From positions 124,001 to 188,000 of the forward strand of contig CAJKAP010000003.1 of NCBI GenBank assembly GCA_905197905.1: a DNA stretch of 64,000 nt. The letters are read 5' to 3'. The notes below the pieces were generated by a model, which was not told where the DNA came from, did no database searches, and was given only the letters and a program-made list of their open reading frames with translations. The position numbers were made by a program, and so were the translations under genes. This stretch comes from an uncultured Sutterella sp. (lineage in GTDB: Bacteria > Pseudomonadota > Gammaproteobacteria > Burkholderiales > Burkholderiaceae_F). This document shows, one piece after another, positions 52,968 through 61,303 of the stretch (its first letter is position 1; each line of letters starts with the position of its first letter).

Positions 52968-53867
52968 TTATTCGAGGTTTTGAATTTGTTCACGCATCTG
53001 TTCGATGACGACTTTGAGTGCCAAGGCGGTGTTGGTCATTTCAACGGCGGCGGCCTTCGAGCCCAAGGTGTTAGCTTCGCGATTCATTTCTTGCACCACG
53101 AAGTCTAAGCGGCGACCCACAGCGCCACCTGTCTTCAAGATGCGACGCACTTCGGCAACGTGCGTGAGAAGACGATTCATTTCTTCTTCCACATCCATAC
53201 GCACAGCGTAAAGCGTCACTTCCTGACGGATACGTTCGACGACTTCTTCGCGAGTGAGCGAGCTCTTCGCTGTTAAAACGCCAGAGAGCGCATCTTCTAA
53301 GCGTTCTTCGAGTTTCCCTTGAATATGAGCGAGAATCGCGGGCAACTCCTTTTGCAAGTTCGTCACATGCTCTTCGATCTGGTTGCAGTTGTTGAGCAAA
53401 ATGTCAGCCAACGCGCCACCTTCGCGCTCACGCGAGGCTTTAAAGGAGTCGAGCAACTGAGCAAAAAGCCCACGAATTTCTTTTTCCAATTCGTCCTGAT
53501 CTGGCGCGTTCGAGATCACTACGCCTGGCGTATGTAAGAGATCCGATACAGAAAGTTCACGAGCGCTAGGCACGACTTCGCGCACAGTGCGCTGCATTTC
53601 CGCTAAACGCGTAAGAAGCGCGCGGTTAATGGTGGCGGGCGCCGCGTTTTCGTCTGGCGTCAAAGAAGCGCGGATTTCGACCTTGCCACGGGCGAGCGAC
53701 TTTTGCAAAATTTCGCGAATCAAAGGTTCAGCAAAACGCAAGTCTTCGGCGAGGCGAAGGGTGAGATCAAGAAAGCGAGAATTAACAGAGCGGCATTCGA
53801 CGGTCACCGTGCCTAAGCCCGTCGGGGCAGAAGCGACTGCGTAACCAGTCATCGAAGAAACGGCCAT
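52968..53867 (-). CDS. yicC: YicC-family endoribonuclease
   Basis: A 299-residue protein of the YicC/YloC family, reported to be an endoribonuclease in bacteria. It opens MAVSSMTGYAVASA and has VECRSVNSRFLDLTLRL, the hallmark N-terminus. The C-terminus has LTHVAEVRRILKTGGAVGRRLDFVVQEMNREANTLGSKA, the most conserved part of the family. ATG 53867 has TTGGAGA upstream; the TTG at 53882 in that sequence is the ribosome-binding site, not the start. It is divergent from rph and followed by gmk. Confidence 0.93.
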   Translation of the reverse strand: MAVSSMTGYAVASAPTGLGTVTVECRSVNSRFLDLTLRLAEDLRFAEPLIREILQKSLARGKVEIRASLTPDENAAPATINRALLTRLAEMQRTVREVVPSARELSVSDLLHTPGVVISNAPDQDELEKEIRGLFAQLLDSFKASREREGGALADILLNNCNQIEEHVTNLQKELPAILAHIQGKLEERLEDALSGVLTAKSSLTREEVVERIRQEVTLYAVRMDVEEEMNRLLTHVAEVRRILKTGGAVGRRLDFVVQEMNREANTLGSKAAAVEMTNTALALKVVIEQMREQIQNLE

Positions 53868-54221
53868 GATCGGTGTCTCCAAAGTAGGAAAATCCCCTCT
53901 AAAGAAGAGTCTTCCAAAAAGTCAAGAAAAGCGAGGCCGCGTTGCAGATCACTTGTCTTACGACTGCAACTGGCGGGGTGCAGTATTTTAACGCGAAGAA
54001 GGAGTGCTTTGCACCTCAAAAGAAGGCTTTTCTTCAATGCTTTTAGGGAGATTTTCTCCACACAATCAAGGAGTTAGTTCTTCTTCGTTGTGGTGTTCTC
54101 TTTCTTGAAGACCCTAGAGAAAAGAAAGCCTCTCTTGCTGAGACTGGTAAAATAAAAAGTTCAGATTTTCGTTATCTGTGGCGCGAGAAAGACGCCGCAC
54201 ATTCATGCACAGGAAAGAGCT
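53868..54221. other. Divergent yicC/rph intergenic region
   Basis: No credible ORF in 354 bases. A minus-strand TAAAAT (53985-53990) could be the yicC -10 and a plus-strand TGG-TAAAAT (54145-54153) the rph -10. A 7-bp inverted repeat GTTGCAG/CTGCAAC lies at 53941-53970. Confidence 0.45.
54145..54153 (+). promoter_or_regulatory. Candidate extended -10 promoter of rph
   Basis: TGG followed by TAAAAT at 54148-54153 lies 68 bases before rph; there is no clear -35, as is common with extended -10 elements. Confidence 0.45.
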
Positions 54222-54989
54222 ATGACAGAAGAAAAGACAATCCGTTCTGATGGACGCACAGTGGAAGAAATGCGCCCTGTAAGTTTTACTCGTGGTTTTA
54301 CTCGCCACGCGGAGGGCTCTGTTCTCGTTCGCATGGGTGACACGGTGGTGCTTTGCACAGCTAGCGTCACGCCTGGTGTTCCCCGCTTCTTGGATGGCAA
54401 GGGTGAAGGCTGGGTGACGGCCGAATATGGTTTGCTCCCGCGCTCGACTGGCACGCGTTGCGATCGTGAAGCCGCGAAAGGCAAGCAAAGTGGTCGCACA
54501 CAGGAAATTCAGCGCTTAATTGGCCGCAGCCTTCGTGCGGTGGTCGATCGTAAGCGCTTAGGAAACTTCACCATTCATTTGGACTGCGATGTGCTGCAGG
54601 CCGATGGGGGTACGCGTTGCGCTTCGATTACGGGCGCTTGGGTCGCGCTTCGCGATGCCGTCAATTGGATGCTTGAAAAAGGTCTCATTGAAGAGGATCC
54701 CATTACTGCACAGGTGAGTGCTGTGGCTGTGGGAATGGTCGACGGGGAAGTGCGCCTTGACTTGAACTACGTGGAAGATAGTTCAAGCGACACTGACATG
54801 AACGTTGTGATGACGAGTAAAGACGGGGTGGCAGAGGCGTTTGTCGAACTTCAGGGCACAGCAGAAGGCACGCCTTTTACGCGCGAAGATTTGAATGCTT
54901 CGCTTGACCTCGCCAAGAAGGCCAACACCGCTTTGATGGCGGCTCAGCGCGAAGCCTTGACGACTCCTTATCCCACCCGTTTCAAATAA
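54222..54989 (+). CDS. rph: Ribonuclease PH
   Basis: A phosphorolytic 3' to 5' exoribonuclease that trims tRNA and rRNA precursors. The 255 residues have the family opening RSDGRTVEEMRPVSFTRGF, the ARHAEGSVLVRMGDT-like strand, and the phosphate-binding GRTQEIQRLIGRSLRAVVD region. The C-terminal half has TDMNVVMTSKDGVAEAFVELQGTAEG, characteristic of RNase PH. First gene of the rph-rdgB-hemW operon. Confidence 0.97.
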   Translation: MTEEKTIRSDGRTVEEMRPVSFTRGFTRHAEGSVLVRMGDTVVLCTASVTPGVPRFLDGKGEGWVTAEYGLLPRSTGTRCDREAAKGKQSGRTQEIQRLIGRSLRAVVDRKRLGNFTIHLDCDVLQADGGTRCASITGAWVALRDAVNWMLEKGLIEEDPITAQVSAVAVGMVDGEVRLDLNYVEDSSSDTDMNVVMTSKDGVAEAFVELQGTAEGTPFTREDLNASLDLAKKANTALMAAQREALTTPYPTRFK

Positions 54990-55015
54990 AGAAAGCCAAA
55001 AGAGAGACAAAGAAA

Positions 55016-55615
55016 ATGGACAAAGTTTTAGTTTTAGCCTCGAACAACCAAGGGAAATTGCGCGAATTTCAGGCGATGTTCGCGGACGCTGGTGTTGAAA
55101 TCATCAATCAAGGGGCATTGGGCGTCGAATCCTGCCCCGAGCCCTACGATACCTTTATTGAAAATTGCCTTGCGAAGGCTCGTCACGCCGCGCGCGTAAC
55201 AGGGAAACCCGCCATGGCGGACGATTCTGGCGTCTGCGTGGACGCCTTGGGTGGACAGCCAGGCGTACATTCTGCGCGTTTTGCAGGGGAACCTAAGAGT
55301 GATGAGGCAAATAACGCCTTGCTCGTCAAAAAACTCCAAGGTGTCGCAAACCGTCGTGCCCACTACACCTGTGTACTCGTTGCCGTGCGTAGTGCAGACG
55401 ATCCTGAACCTTTGATTGCGGATGCTCGTTGGTTTGGCGAAATTCAAGATACACCCGCGGGCGCGGGTGGTTTTGGGTACGATCCGTACTTCTATCTCCC
55501 CGAATTTGGCAAAACCGCGGCGGAACTCACCGCAGAAGAAAAGAACCGTGTGAGCCATCGTGGACAAGCCTTGGTGAAACTTCGCGCCAAGATTCGTGAA
55601 AGCTGGGGTTGGTGA
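55016..55615 (+). CDS. rdgB: dITP/XTP pyrophosphatase (RdgB/HAM1)
   Basis: Hydrolyses non-canonical purine triphosphates such as dITP and XTP. The 199 residues start VLVLASNNQGKLREFQ (substrate-binding SNNxGK), then MADDSGVCVDALGGQPGVHSARFAG and GFGYDPYFYLP, the three family hallmarks, and a late VSHRGQAL. It lies 26 bp after rph and 10 bp before hemW. Confidence 0.97.
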   Translation: MDKVLVLASNNQGKLREFQAMFADAGVEIINQGALGVESCPEPYDTFIENCLAKARHAARVTGKPAMADDSGVCVDALGGQPGVHSARFAGEPKSDEANNALLVKKLQGVANRRAHYTCVLVAVRSADDPEPLIADARWFGEIQDTPAGAGGFGYDPYFYLPEFGKTAAELTAEEKNRVSHRGQALVKLRAKIRESWGW

Positions 55616-55625
55616 TCATCGCTCT

Positions 55626-56801
55626 ATGACTGAGTCCACCGTTCCGCTGAGCCTTTATGTGCACTGGCCCTGGTGCGTGCGCAAGTGCCCTTATTGCGAC
55701 TTTAATTCGCATGCGCTTCTTTCGCGCTCCCCTGAGGAGAGCGAAGGAGCCTACCTTGATGCGCTCTTAACTGAGCTCCAGCGTGTTGCGCCCCTAGCAC
55801 AAGGACGACGCTTTGAAACCGTCTTTATTGGGGGCGGGACGCCTAGTCTCATGACAGGCGAAACGGTGGAGAAACTCCTCGTTGGGATCGAGAGCACTGT
55901 GGGGCTCGCCGCAGACGCGGAAGTCACCCTTGAAGCCAATCCTGGCACAGTTGAAGCGGATCGGTTTAAAGCGTATCGCGCTGCAGGCGTTAACCGCCTA
56001 AGCATCGGGGTGCAGAGCTTTCAAAACGATAAGCTAAAGCTCTTGGGTCGCATTCACACGGCAGAAGAAGCCTTGCGCGCGATTGAGATTGCGCATGCCA
56101 CTTTTGACAACTTCAACCTCGATGTGATGTTTGGGCTTCCCACTGAGAGTCTTGCTGACCTCGAGCATGAGCTCGCGATGGCCACAAAACTCGCCCCGAC
56201 GCACCTCTCCTTTTATCAGCTAACGATTGAAGAGGGCACGGCCTTTGCTAAGCGCCTCCCGCAGGGGTTGCCAGACGAAGATATGCTCGCCGATATGACC
56301 GATTTAGTAGAAGACACACTAGCCGCTCGTGGCTACGAGCACTATGAAGTCTCGGGCTACGCACAGCCAGGTCGTCGCTGTCGACATAATCTCAACTACT
56401 GGACTTATGGGGACTATCTTGCCATTGGCGCAGGGGCGCACGCGAAAGTCACAGACTTCAAAAAGGGCGAAATCCTCCGCTACCGCGATGTGGCGAACCC
56501 TTTGCGCTACATTGAGCGCGTCAAAGAAACGGGTCGCGGTCTAGAAGAAGCCTTCACGGTTGCGCCTGATGAAATCCCCTTTGAATTTATGTTGAACGTT
56601 TTGCGCTTGGTCGAAGGCGTTCCCGCAGAACTCTTTCGCTCTCGCGTGAGCGCCGTGAAAGCGGGGTTCAATTGGGCGAAGGTCGATGAGACCCTTGCGA
56701 AACTCCGCACTGAAGGGCTTCTCGTGGCAGACACCACTCGCATTGCCACGACGGAAAAGGGCCTTCGCTTCCTCTCCGACGTTCAAGAAGCCTTTCTTTA
56801 A
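55626..56801 (+). CDS. hemW: HemW-family radical SAM protein (heme chaperone)
   Basis: A 391-residue radical SAM protein related to coproporphyrinogen III oxidase HemN; HemW proteins are heme chaperones rather than oxidases. The N-terminal cluster motif is CVRKCPYCDF, with Cys17, Cys21 and Cys24 in a CxxxCxxC pattern, and the next residues lack HemN's extra cysteine. Further motifs are FIGGGTPSLM, EANPGTV, NRLSIGVQSF and FNLDVMFGLP. ATG 55626 was chosen because upstream codons overlap rdgB. The C-terminal HemN domain is complete. Confidence 0.94.
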   Translation: MTESTVPLSLYVHWPWCVRKCPYCDFNSHALLSRSPEESEGAYLDALLTELQRVAPLAQGRRFETVFIGGGTPSLMTGETVEKLLVGIESTVGLAADAEVTLEANPGTVEADRFKAYRAAGVNRLSIGVQSFQNDKLKLLGRIHTAEEALRAIEIAHATFDNFNLDVMFGLPTESLADLEHELAMATKLAPTHLSFYQLTIEEGTAFAKRLPQGLPDEDMLADMTDLVEDTLAARGYEHYEVSGYAQPGRRCRHNLNYWTYGDYLAIGAGAHAKVTDFKKGEILRYRDVANPLRYIERVKETGRGLEEAFTVAPDEIPFEFMLNVLRLVEGVPAELFRSRVSAVKAGFNWAKVDETLAKLRTEGLLVADTTRIATTEKGLRFLSDVQEAFL

Positions 56802-56809
56802 TTTTTAAC

Positions 56810-56824
56810 GCACAAAAATGGTGC
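56810..56824. promoter_or_regulatory. NtrC-binding site 1 (glnA enhancer)
   Basis: A perfect GCAC-N7-GTGC site. It is 32 bp (three helical turns) from site 2, the same spacing as the two strong sites at E. coli glnA. Confidence 0.85.
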
Positions 56825-56841
56825 AGAGCACCTTCCCGATT

Positions 56842-56856
56842 GCACCATAAAAGTGC
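56842..56856. promoter_or_regulatory. NtrC-binding site 2 (glnA enhancer)
   Basis: A second perfect GCAC-N7-GTGC site (TGCACC-N5-AGTGCG in the longer consensus), about 120 bp upstream of the sigma54 promoter. A TGCGATAAT extended -10-like element (hexamer 56857-56862) begins at its downstream edge and might be a second, NtrC-repressible promoter. Confidence 0.87.
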
Positions 56857-56967
56857 GATAATGTGCGCATTCAGCGCGCCAATAGAGGAGAGAGAATTTT
56901 TCTTCTCGTTTTCCTCATCGGGTGCAACCCCTAGAGAATTCAGCTAAGAAACGGGCTAAACCAAACT

Positions 56968-56984
56968 TTGGCACGCTTCTTGCT
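56968..56984 (+). promoter_or_regulatory. Sigma54 promoter of glnA
   Basis: TTGGCACG-N4-TTGCT is a full match to the -24/-12 consensus, with TGGCACG at 56969-56975 and TTGC at 56980-56983. The start would be near 56995, about 100 bases before glnA. Confidence 0.95.
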
Positions 56985-57097
56985 TATTAAAAGGTACAGG
57001 TTGCGCATACAGCCAACCACCTTGAAAAGATTCTTTTTTTCTTAGCTTTTCGGTTAGCAGAAGACTGAAGAAGCAAATTCCAATTGGGAGATTTCTC

Positions 57098-58510
57098 ATG
57101 ACTACCGCCGCTGATGTTTTACAGATGATCAAGGACAACGACGTCAAGTTCATCGATTTTCGTCTGACGGACACCCTCGGTAAGGAACAGCACGTGAGCG
57201 TGCCGGCCTCCGCGGTTGACGAAGACACGTTTGAACTTGGTCATCCCTTTGACGGTTCCTCCTTCAAAGGTTGGCGTGGCATTGAAGCGAGCGACATGCT
57301 TCTTTTGCCGGATCCGGAAACCGCTCGCATGGATCCGTTCCGTGAACAGAACACCCTGGTATTGCAGTGCGATGTCCTGGAACCTTCCACTGGTAAGGGC
57401 TATGCTCGTGACCCGCGTTCGATCGCTCGTCGCGCTGAAGCCTATTTGAAGAGCACTGGGATTGCCGACACCGCCTACTTTGGTCCGGAACCTGAATTCT
57501 TCATCTTTGATGCCATCAAGTGGGAACATCGCCCGGGTAAGAGCTTCTATCAGATTGACTCTGAAGAAGCCCCGTGGTCTACTGGTCTTGATATTGAAGG
57601 CGGTAACTTGGGCCACCGTAACCGCATGAAGGGCGGCTACTTCCCGGTTTCCCCGGTTGACTCCTTGACGGATATCCGCGCTGAAATGTGCTTATTGATG
57701 GAACAGCAGGGCGTGCCTGTTGAAATTCATCACCACGAAGTGGGCGGCGCTGGTCAGTGCGAAATCGGCACGAAGTTCTCCACCTTGGTGGAACGCGCCG
57801 ACTGGACACAGATCGTCAAGTACACGATTCACAATGTGGCTGCGGCCTATGGCAAGACCGCTACGTTTATGCCGAAGCCCGTTGAAGGTGACAATGGCTC
57901 TGGCATGCACGTTCACCAGTCCATTTGGAAGGACGGTGTGAACCTCTTCTCTGGTAACGGCTACGCTGGTTTGTCCGATATGGCGCTCTACTACATTGGC
58001 GGCATTATCAAGCACGCTCGCGCCTTGAACGCTATCACCAACCCAGGGATCAACTCCTACCGTCGTTTGGTGCCAGGCTTTGAAGCTCCAGTGAAGTTGG
58101 CTTATTCCGCCAGCAACCGTTCCGCTTCGATTCGTATTCCGCACGTCACGAGCGCTAAGGCTCGCCGTATTGAAGTGCGCTTCCCGGATCCGCTCTGCAA
58201 CCCGTACTTGGGCTTTGCCGCTCTCTTGATGGCTGGTCTTGACGGTATCCAGAATAAGATTCATCCGGGCGAAGCCGCTGACAAGAACCTCTACGATTTG
58301 CCGCCAGAAGAAAACGCCAAGATCCCGACCGTCTGCTCCTCTTTGGATCAGGCCTTGGAAGCGCTCGATAAGGATCGCGAATTCTTGACGCGCGGAGATG
58401 TGTTCTCTAACGACTTCATCGATTCCTATATCGAATTGAAGATGCACGATGTGACGCTCTCTCGCATGGCCGTGACGGCGCTCGACTTTGACCTCTACTA
58501 CTCGCTCTAA
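57098..58510 (+). CDS. glnA: Glutamine synthetase, type I
   Basis: Makes glutamine from glutamate and ammonia, as a dodecamer. The 470 residues have the N-terminal DNDVKFIDFRLTDTLGKEQH, PFDGSSFKGW, active-site GPEPEFFIFDAI, KPVEGDNGSGMHVHQS (ATP-binding region), and NRSASIRIP. Tyr399 in NLYDLPPEE corresponds to the adenylylation site of the GSI-beta class. Codons are strongly biased, suggesting high expression. A sigma54 promoter with two NtrC sites lies upstream and the ntrBC genes follow, so control by nitrogen status is expected. Confidence 0.98.
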   Translation: MTTAADVLQMIKDNDVKFIDFRLTDTLGKEQHVSVPASAVDEDTFELGHPFDGSSFKGWRGIEASDMLLLPDPETARMDPFREQNTLVLQCDVLEPSTGKGYARDPRSIARRAEAYLKSTGIADTAYFGPEPEFFIFDAIKWEHRPGKSFYQIDSEEAPWSTGLDIEGGNLGHRNRMKGGYFPVSPVDSLTDIRAEMCLLMEQQGVPVEIHHHEVGGAGQCEIGTKFSTLVERADWTQIVKYTIHNVAAAYGKTATFMPKPVEGDNGSGMHVHQSIWKDGVNLFSGNGYAGLSDMALYYIGGIIKHARALNAITNPGINSYRRLVPGFEAPVKLAYSASNRSASIRIPHVTSAKARRIEVRFPDPLCNPYLGFAALLMAGLDGIQNKIHPGEAADKNLYDLPPEENAKIPTVCSSLDQALEALDKDREFLTRGDVFSNDFIDSYIELKMHDVTLSRMAVTALDFDLYYSL

Positions 58511-58521
58511 TCGAGTAGCCC

Positions 58522-58556
58522 GGGGAAGGGCGTAGCGCACGCCTTTTCCCCTTTAA
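58522..58556 (+). terminator. Terminator between glnA and ntrB
   Basis: Stem GGGGAA/TTCCCC (58522-58527 with 58546-58551) plus GGCGT/ACGCC, then CTTT. It should let only part of transcription read into ntrBC. Confidence 0.8.
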
Positions 58557-58658
58557 GAGACAAATCAATCTGGGTGGGACGAAATAAAAAGCGCCTCACC
58601 CATTTTTGTCTCAAGCGCAAAAAGACTTGTCTCTTTGTTCTTCTGAGGAGCACACCAA

Positions 58659-59765
58659 TTGCCACTCACTAATCCGCCCTCCGCTTTAGCGTCCTATAGC
58701 GCTGCCTGGGACTTGCTCACGTTCTCCCTCTGGGTGACGGATCGCAAAGGCCACGTGCTATGGATCAATACCGCGACAGAAATGCTCGTTGGGCGAAGCC
58801 GTCGCGCCGTGGTGGGGGACCTCTTTGTGAGTTACTTCCCTGAGAGTGCGCCGTGGTTTGATGAAAAAATTGCGAGCCAAGACACCACAGGGCAGATGGC
58901 GGGAAGCCTTTGGGTTTACCGTCCTGGCGGCCGCAAAGAAGCGGTGAAAGTACAGCTCGCTTTCTCTCCTTTCCCTGCGAGTGATACTCTCCCTCAAGGG
59001 GGAGTGTTAATTGAAATGAGTGTGCTCGAAGAGACGCTCGTTCAAGAGCGAGAACGCTTAAACGCAGAGGTGATGGAAGCGAACCGACAGCTTCTTCGTA
59101 ACCTCGCGCATGAAGTGAAAAACCCGTTGGGTGGCATTCGTGGTGCGGCGCAACTCTTAGAACAGGGTTTAAGCGACCCAGAAGACGTCGAATGCGCGAC
59201 CATCATTGTGCAAGAGACGGATCGTTTGCAGCAGTTAGTGGACCAATTCTTGGCCCCTTATCGTACCGCTGAAAACTTGGGCGAAGTGGATGTGCATGAA
59301 ATTTTGGAGCATGTGCGGCAGCTGATTGGCCACGAATTTGCCGATGGGCTCTCGATTGTGCGCGACTACGATGTTTCGAGCCCTCCAGTGTGGGCTGATC
59401 GTACCCGTTTAACGCAGGTCTTTTTAAACCTTGTGCGTAACGCCGCACAAGCACTAGAAGCGCAACGCAAAACGCAGAGCGCACAGATTACTTTACGCAC
59501 TCGCATTGTGCGAGATGTTTTTGTAGGGCAAGAGCGCCAGAGAAGGGCGCTTTCCATCCAGGTGATGGATAACGGCCCAGGGATTCCAGAAGATATGCAA
59601 GAGCGTATTTTCTACCCGCTTGTCACTGGGCGAGCAGAGGGCACAGGACTAGGTTTGAGCCTAGCAAAGACCTTTATTCATCAGGCAGGGGGCACGCTTT
59701 CTGTAGAGAGCACGCCAGGAAACACCGTCTTTTCGGTGTTGCTCCCCCTAGGACGCCATCAATAG
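58659..59765 (+). CDS. glnL: Nitrogen regulation sensor kinase NtrB
   Basis: A soluble histidine kinase that phosphorylates or dephosphorylates NtrC according to PII. The start is TTG at 58659, supported by GAGGAG eight bases upstream. The 368 residues comprise an N-terminal PAS domain (about 15-120, WVTDRKGHVLWINTATEML), the H-box LAHEVKNPLGGIRGAAQLL with the phospho-acceptor His near residue 151, and the ATPase domain with VFLNLVRNAAQAL, DNGPGIPE and GTGLGLSLAK. No membrane segments. The ntrC gene follows 21 bp later. Confidence 0.95.
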   Translation: MPLTNPPSALASYSAAWDLLTFSLWVTDRKGHVLWINTATEMLVGRSRRAVVGDLFVSYFPESAPWFDEKIASQDTTGQMAGSLWVYRPGGRKEAVKVQLAFSPFPASDTLPQGGVLIEMSVLEETLVQERERLNAEVMEANRQLLRNLAHEVKNPLGGIRGAAQLLEQGLSDPEDVECATIIVQETDRLQQLVDQFLAPYRTAENLGEVDVHEILEHVRQLIGHEFADGLSIVRDYDVSSPPVWADRTRLTQVFLNLVRNAAQALEAQRKTQSAQITLRTRIVRDVFVGQERQRRALSIQVMDNGPGIPEDMQERIFYPLVTGRAEGTGLGLSLAKTFIHQAGGTLSVESTPGNTVFSVLLPLGRHQ

Positions 59766-59786
59766 AACAGACGGTGAGGTAGCGCA

Positions 59787-61196
59787 ATGAGTAAACATAT
59801 TTGGGTGGTGGATGATGACCGATCGATTCGCTTTGTGTTGAGTAAAGCACTAAAGCGCGCAGGCTTTGAAGTCTCGACCTTCGAGCGCGGAAATGATGTG
59901 CTTGAAGCCCTTGAGCGCCAGCGCCCATCCGCCTTGGTAAGCGACATTCGTATGCCGGGGATCTCGGGGACCGAACTTCTTGCCACCATGAAAGAGCGCT
60001 GGCCTGATATTCCCGTGATCATCATGACGGCCTTCTCAGACTTGGATAGCGCCGTCTCTGCTTTCCAAGGCGGTGCCTTTGAATACCTTCCTAAACCCTT
60101 TGATATTGGCGAGGCGGTAGAACTGATTTCGCGCGCTGCCGCTGAAGGCGAAAAAGCCACACTGAGTGCCGCGGATGAGACGGTTTCTAACACCTCTGGT
60201 TTGATTGGGAAGGCGCCAGCCATGCAGGACGTGTTTCGCGCAATTGGTCGCCTCTCGCAGAGTAACGCGACGGTGCTCCTCACAGGTGAGTCGGGCTCGG
60301 GGAAAGAAGTCGTGGCGCGTGCCATTAAAGACCATAGTCAGCGAGCGAAAGCCGCTTATGTTGCGATCAATATGGCCTCAATCCCCAGAGAGCTTTTAGA
60401 GAGCGAACTCTATGGGCATGAAAAGGGTGCGTTTACCGGTGCTACGGCGCTCCACCGTGGTCGCTTTGAGCAGGCAAAAGGCGGCACGATCTTTTTGGAC
60501 GAAATTGGTGATATGCCCATGGACTTACAGACGAGTCTGCTGCGAGTCCTCTCTGACGGGTACTTTTACCGTGTGGGCGGCCATGAACCCATTAAGGCGG
60601 ATGTGCGCGTCATTGCCGCCACGAACCAAAATTTGGAAGAACGCGTCAAAGAGGGGCTTTTCCGTGAAGACCTCTATCACCGCTTGAATGTGATTCGCCT
60701 TCGCTTGCCACCCCTTCGTGAACGCAAAGAAGACATCCCGCCGATGGTGGAATATTTCTTGCGCACAGGGGCGAAAGAACTTGGTGTGGAACCTAAGCGC
60801 TTAACGAAAGAGGCGTTAGAGAGTTTGATGGCATTTGATTTCCCTGGGAACGTGCGTCAGCTTGAAAACTTCTGCCGTTGGCTCTTGGTGATGGCGCCTT
60901 CGAGCGAGGTCCGCCCGCAAGATTTGCCCCCTGAAGTGCAAAGCGCAACGCCAGCTACGATCGCGCGCCCAGCAGCTCCTCTGGAAGGGGATGGCACGTG
61001 GCGTGATGCCCTAAGACGTGAAGTCACTGAACGCCTGGCGGCTAATGAAGAACACATTTGGGACACCGTCATGGAAGAGGTGGAACAAACCGTGATTGAA
61101 GTCGCGCTGAATGCGACTGATGGGCGTCGCGTGGAAGCGGCTAACCGCTTAGGGATTGGGCGCAATACTTTGACGCGAAAATTAAAGCAAGAGTAA
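59787..61196 (+). CDS. glnG: Nitrogen regulation response regulator NtrC
   Basis: A sigma54 activator of 469 residues. The receiver domain is HIWVVDDDRSIRFVL with phospho-acceptor Asp in SDIRMPG near residue 53 and a KP loop at LPKPFD. The AAA+ domain has Walker A GESGSGKE near 167, the sigma54-contact GAFTGA loop near 213, and Walker B GGTIFLDEIGDM. A Fis-type helix-turn-helix ends the protein (EAANRLGIGRNTLTRKL). It should bind the two enhancer sites upstream of glnA. Confidence 0.97.
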   Translation: MSKHIWVVDDDRSIRFVLSKALKRAGFEVSTFERGNDVLEALERQRPSALVSDIRMPGISGTELLATMKERWPDIPVIIMTAFSDLDSAVSAFQGGAFEYLPKPFDIGEAVELISRAAAEGEKATLSAADETVSNTSGLIGKAPAMQDVFRAIGRLSQSNATVLLTGESGSGKEVVARAIKDHSQRAKAAYVAINMASIPRELLESELYGHEKGAFTGATALHRGRFEQAKGGTIFLDEIGDMPMDLQTSLLRVLSDGYFYRVGGHEPIKADVRVIAATNQNLEERVKEGLFREDLYHRLNVIRLRLPPLRERKEDIPPMVEYFLRTGAKELGVEPKRLTKEALESLMAFDFPGNVRQLENFCRWLLVMAPSSEVRPQDLPPEVQSATPATIARPAAPLEGDGTWRDALRREVTERLAANEEHIWDTVMEEVEQTVIEVALNATDGRRVEAANRLGIGRNTLTRKLKQE

Positions 61197-61217
61197 ATTT
61201 TTCTTGATCTCCATGAG

Positions 61218-61248
61218 AAGCGTGTCCTAGCGGCACGCTTTTTCTTTT
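61218..61248 (+). terminator. Terminator after ntrC
   Basis: A 7-bp stem AAGCGTG/CACGCTT (61218-61224 with 61234-61240) continuing into a T-rich run. Confidence 0.8.
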
Positions 61249-61303
61249 CTCTCGTGGCACAATAAGGGAAAATAACAAAGTAACCCCACCCCCCGACAGC
61301 AAT

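Noticed and set aside
54203..54499. Minus-strand ORF antisense to the start of rph
   Set aside because: Overlaps RNase PH, which has clear family motifs; no independent support.
57692..58540. Minus-strand ORF antisense to glnA
   Set aside because: Shadow of a highly biased gene; no independent signals.
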